DNA of 64,000 nt, taken from assembly GCF_007279655.1 (NCBI RefSeq), contig NZ_QKWN01000009.1, positions 62,001 through 126,000 on the forward strand, given 5' to 3'. The translations under genes were made by a program, and so were the position numbers. The DNA comes from Robertkochia solimangrovi. Lineage in GTDB: Bacteria; Bacteroidota; Bacteroidia; Flavobacteriales; Flavobacteriaceae. Position 1 is the first letter of the stretch. Each line of letters starts with the position of its first letter. Under the pieces are notes generated by a model. That model searched no databases, was not told the DNA's origin, and was given only the letters and a program-made list of their open reading frames with translations. Below are positions 62,230-64,000 of the stretch, in pieces.

Positions 62230-63417
62230 TCAGACTTTTTTACAGAAGATAACCTGTCGTTGGCCTTCAGGGTCTGTACAGAAGAAAAGGTAGGCGTCTC
62301 CTCCATCCTTGATCTTGAATTTTTTACGTATATCCGCAACAGATTCAGGAAAATTTCGGGTGGTTATATTTGCTTTAGTACCTGAGAGTTCCTTTTTTAA
62401 TGACTTTTTATCTTTATAGGGCAGTACCTTTTCAATGACAAATACTCTTCCCGGAAAATCGATATAAACCTCATTGGTATACAAATGGGTATGCTGATGT
62501 AACTTTTTAAGATTGAAAGAACTGGCGATACTGTTAAAGGCACCTGCCTTCAAGATCGCTGCATTGGGTTCGTAGAGAAAGATTTCAGGTTTACCATAGG
62601 CAGGTGTCTGTGCCTCCTGTTCCTTGCTGAAGGTAAAAGATACCGGACTATTCTTGTCAATATTGATGGCATGTATACTTATTTCATGGTCTACATTGAT
62701 GATATTTCCGAGTATCCAAAGTAATTCTTTGACTTCGTTATCCACAGCCACCACGTAGATCTCTAACACCATTTGAAGATCCTCCACACCTTTTTGAAGA
62801 TCTAGCATGGGAGAAGTCTTGATCATGATATTATCCGATTTCGATAAAAGTAAATCCAGATTAGTGGGAATATCCGGAAGGCAGTCTTCCAGGAGAAAGA
62901 CCTTGCCTTTTACATCATTCCTTCTGGAAGGATCTACATAGATCCAGTCATATCTTTCTTCAGACGACCTGAGTGCTTCTATACCGTCGATGGCCCGGGT
63001 CGTTATGTTCTTTTTTCCGAGCACTTCATAGTTGTGGGTGACAATTTCCGAGAGTTCTTCATTGAGTTCACAATGGGTAACAGCATCGAATCGTTCAGCA
63101 AAGAAAAAGCAGTCTACCCCAAATCCTCCGGTCAGATCGATCAGCTTCTTTCCGTTCACAAGTGAAGCCTTAAATCTTGCAGTTGCAGAGGAGGAGGTTT
63201 GCTCGATGGAGACTTTCGCAGGATAGTAGATCTGGTCTGATGCAAACCATTCAGGCAGCTTATTTTCCGCCTTATTTCTGGCTTCGATCTGGCCTGCGAT
63301 TAATTTGATGTCAACACCGTCGATTTCGGTCATTTTTAATAGAAGTGACGAAATGTCAGTATTGTTATTTTCTTTTATAAAGTGTTGAATACCAGTATGT
63401 AATATATCTTTATTCAA
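62230..63417 (-). CDS. SAM-dependent methyltransferase with THUMP-like domain
   Basis: 395 residues. Rossmann methyltransferase core: LIDLTGGFGVDCFFFAERF (SAM motif I), HCELNEELSEI, and DWIYVDPSRRNDVKGKVF (motif IV, DPSRR in place of DPPY). The C-terminal portion (about 310-390, KSLKKELSGTKANITTRNFPESVADIRKKFKIKDGGDAYLFF) is a THUMP-like domain. The family is common in Bacteroidota; an RNA substrate is likely, specificity unknown. Its end lies 3 bp from the dipeptidase end (convergent). Confidence 0.88.
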   Translation of the reverse strand: MNKDILHTGIQHFIKENNNTDISSLLLKMTEIDGVDIKLIAGQIEARNKAENKLPEWFASDQIYYPAKVSIEQTSSSATARFKASLVNGKKLIDLTGGFGVDCFFFAERFDAVTHCELNEELSEIVTHNYEVLGKKNITTRAIDGIEALRSSEERYDWIYVDPSRRNDVKGKVFLLEDCLPDIPTNLDLLLSKSDNIMIKTSPMLDLQKGVEDLQMVLEIYVVAVDNEVKELLWILGNIINVDHEISIHAINIDKNSPVSFTFSKEQEAQTPAYGKPEIFLYEPNAAILKAGAFNSIASSFNLKKLHQHTHLYTNEVYIDFPGRVFVIEKVLPYKDKKSLKKELSGTKANITTRNFPESVADIRKKFKIKDGGDAYLFFCTDPEGQRQVIFCKKV

Positions 63418-63424
63418 AGTATTG

Positions 63425-64000
63425 CTATAAATTTCGAGTCAATGATTTCACAATCTTATTTTCTGATAGAAATTCCTTTAAAATCACTTTGGAAGCCGTA
63501 TAGGCAGGGATCGCGATGACCATTCCGAAGACTCCGAAAATCAGTCCGGCGATGATGATCACCAGGAAGATTTCCAGCGGATGGGAGCGCACGCTACTGG
63601 AATAGATCAGGGGTTGACTAAAGAAGTTATCGATCAGTTGCCCGATCAGAAAACCGATCAGAACGTAGATAGCTTTCGGGAGCATAACGGAGCTGAAATC
63701 GCTTCCGAGATACCCGGATAGGGTAAGGGCGATCATAAGAATTCCTCCGATCAGCGGACCGATATAGGGTATTAGATTTAGCAAGGCACACAGGAATGCT
63801 ATGACCATAGCATTTGGAATTCTAAAGATGAGTAACACGATGGTGTAGATCACAAATAAAATAAAGATCTGAAGTACGAGTCCAATGAAATACCGGGACA
63901 AAAGATCTTTGATCTTCTCTAAAGAAACCAGAACTCTTGTTTCTTTATCCGTAGGGATGAACATAAGGAGTCCGTTCTGGAACAATTTGGAATCCTTTAA
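63425..64000 (-). CDS. AI-2E family transporter (PerM type), partial
   Basis: The C-terminal half (about 190 residues) of a membrane protein whose frame continues past the window edge. Features of the AI-2E/PerM family: SRYFIGLVLQIFILFVIYTIVLL, NAMVIAFLCALLNLIPYIGPLIGGILM (the NLIPYIGP signature) and VRSHPLEIFLVIIIAGLIFGVFGMVIAIP. Full members are about 340-370 residues with 7-8 membrane segments. Function varies; substrate here unknown. It ends 8 bp before the methyltransferase start, implying co-transcription. Confidence 0.85.
   Translation of the reverse strand, partial: LKDSKLFQNGLLMFIPTDKETRVLVSLEKIKDLLSRYFIGLVLQIFILFVIYTIVLLIFRIPNAMVIAFLCALLNLIPYIGPLIGGILMIALTLSGYLGSDFSSVMLPKAIYVLIGFLIGQLIDNFFSQPLIYSSSVRSHPLEIFLVIIIAGLIFGVFGMVIAIPAYTASKVILKEFLSENKIVKSLTRNL

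Noticed and set aside
62222-62250. Terminator between dipeptidase and methyltransferase
   Set aside because: A 5-bp TCTTC/GAAGA stem overlapping coding ends is too weak to call.

Overview
The window looks like a chromosomal segment of a marine or plant-polysaccharide-degrading flavobacterium (Bacteroidota). Supporting this are SusC/SusD-type proteins, lipoprotein signal peptides, CTnDOT-type tyrosine recombinases with Ser in the box-I TGLSYVD motif, BfmA-like mobilization proteins and a xylan utilisation locus. Base composition changes sharply near 36.7 kb: very AT-rich to the left, clearly richer in G+C to the right.

1-36.75 kb: one or more integrated elements at the 3' end of a tRNA-Pro(UGG) gene. 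A 26-bp identity to the tRNA 3' end recurs at 685-710 and 36725-36750, each next to an integrase copy, so two elements appear to be tandemly integrated. A third, shorter tRNA-like match near 23.54 kb sits beside a third, truncated integrase. The left part holds an IS-like unit carrying an amidohydrolase and a porin (1.1-4.8 kb), a broken mobilization module with a candidate oriT, RadC-like protein and SSB (4.8-7.0 kb), and a cluster of exported and cytosolic sugar-modifying enzymes with two AraC regulators (7.6-21.2 kb). An intact IS3-family element follows (21.3-22.8 kb).

23.7-29 kb: a C10 protease with a coupled small lipoprotein, an XRE regulator, and the most notable locus of the window: a sigma-factor gene translationally coupled to a Cas12f/TnpB-like gene. 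The Cas12f-like protein has lost the RuvC-I and RuvC-II acidic residues and lacks the whole zinc-ribbon/RuvC-III end. Downstream are structured RNA-like hairpins and two short repeat units followed by guide-like sequences. The second guide matches 15 of 17 positions of a site just upstream of the sigma gene, with a 5' G flank and in the operon's direction. This fits an RNA-guided transcription system (nuclease-dead Cas12f plus sigma factor) that may activate itself.

29.4-34 kb: six same-strand single-gene units separated by about 110-150-bp imperfect inverted repeats with shared ends, resembling an integron-like gene cassette array in which I see no matching integrase. More decayed sequence and an integrase catalytic-domain gene lead up to the tRNA.

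36.7-64 kb: core chromosome. Two tRNAs, an aldo/keto reductase, then a xylan/glucuronoxylan locus: GH43, SusC, SusD, a surface glycan-binding lipoprotein, GH10, UxuA, a fructuronate-reductase-like SDR, GH67, GH3, a LacI regulator, XylB, XylA and a sodium-solute symporter. Near-identical GCAATCGATTGC palindromes in front of SusC, GH67/GH3 and XylB mark a probable LacI regulon. Xylan would be cut at the surface by GH10, imported by SusCD, trimmed by GH67, GH43 and GH3, xylose would enter via XylA/XylB, and glucuronate via fructuronate and mannonate. The end of the window has a VanX-like peptidase, a THUMP-like methyltransferase and a partial AI-2E family transporter.
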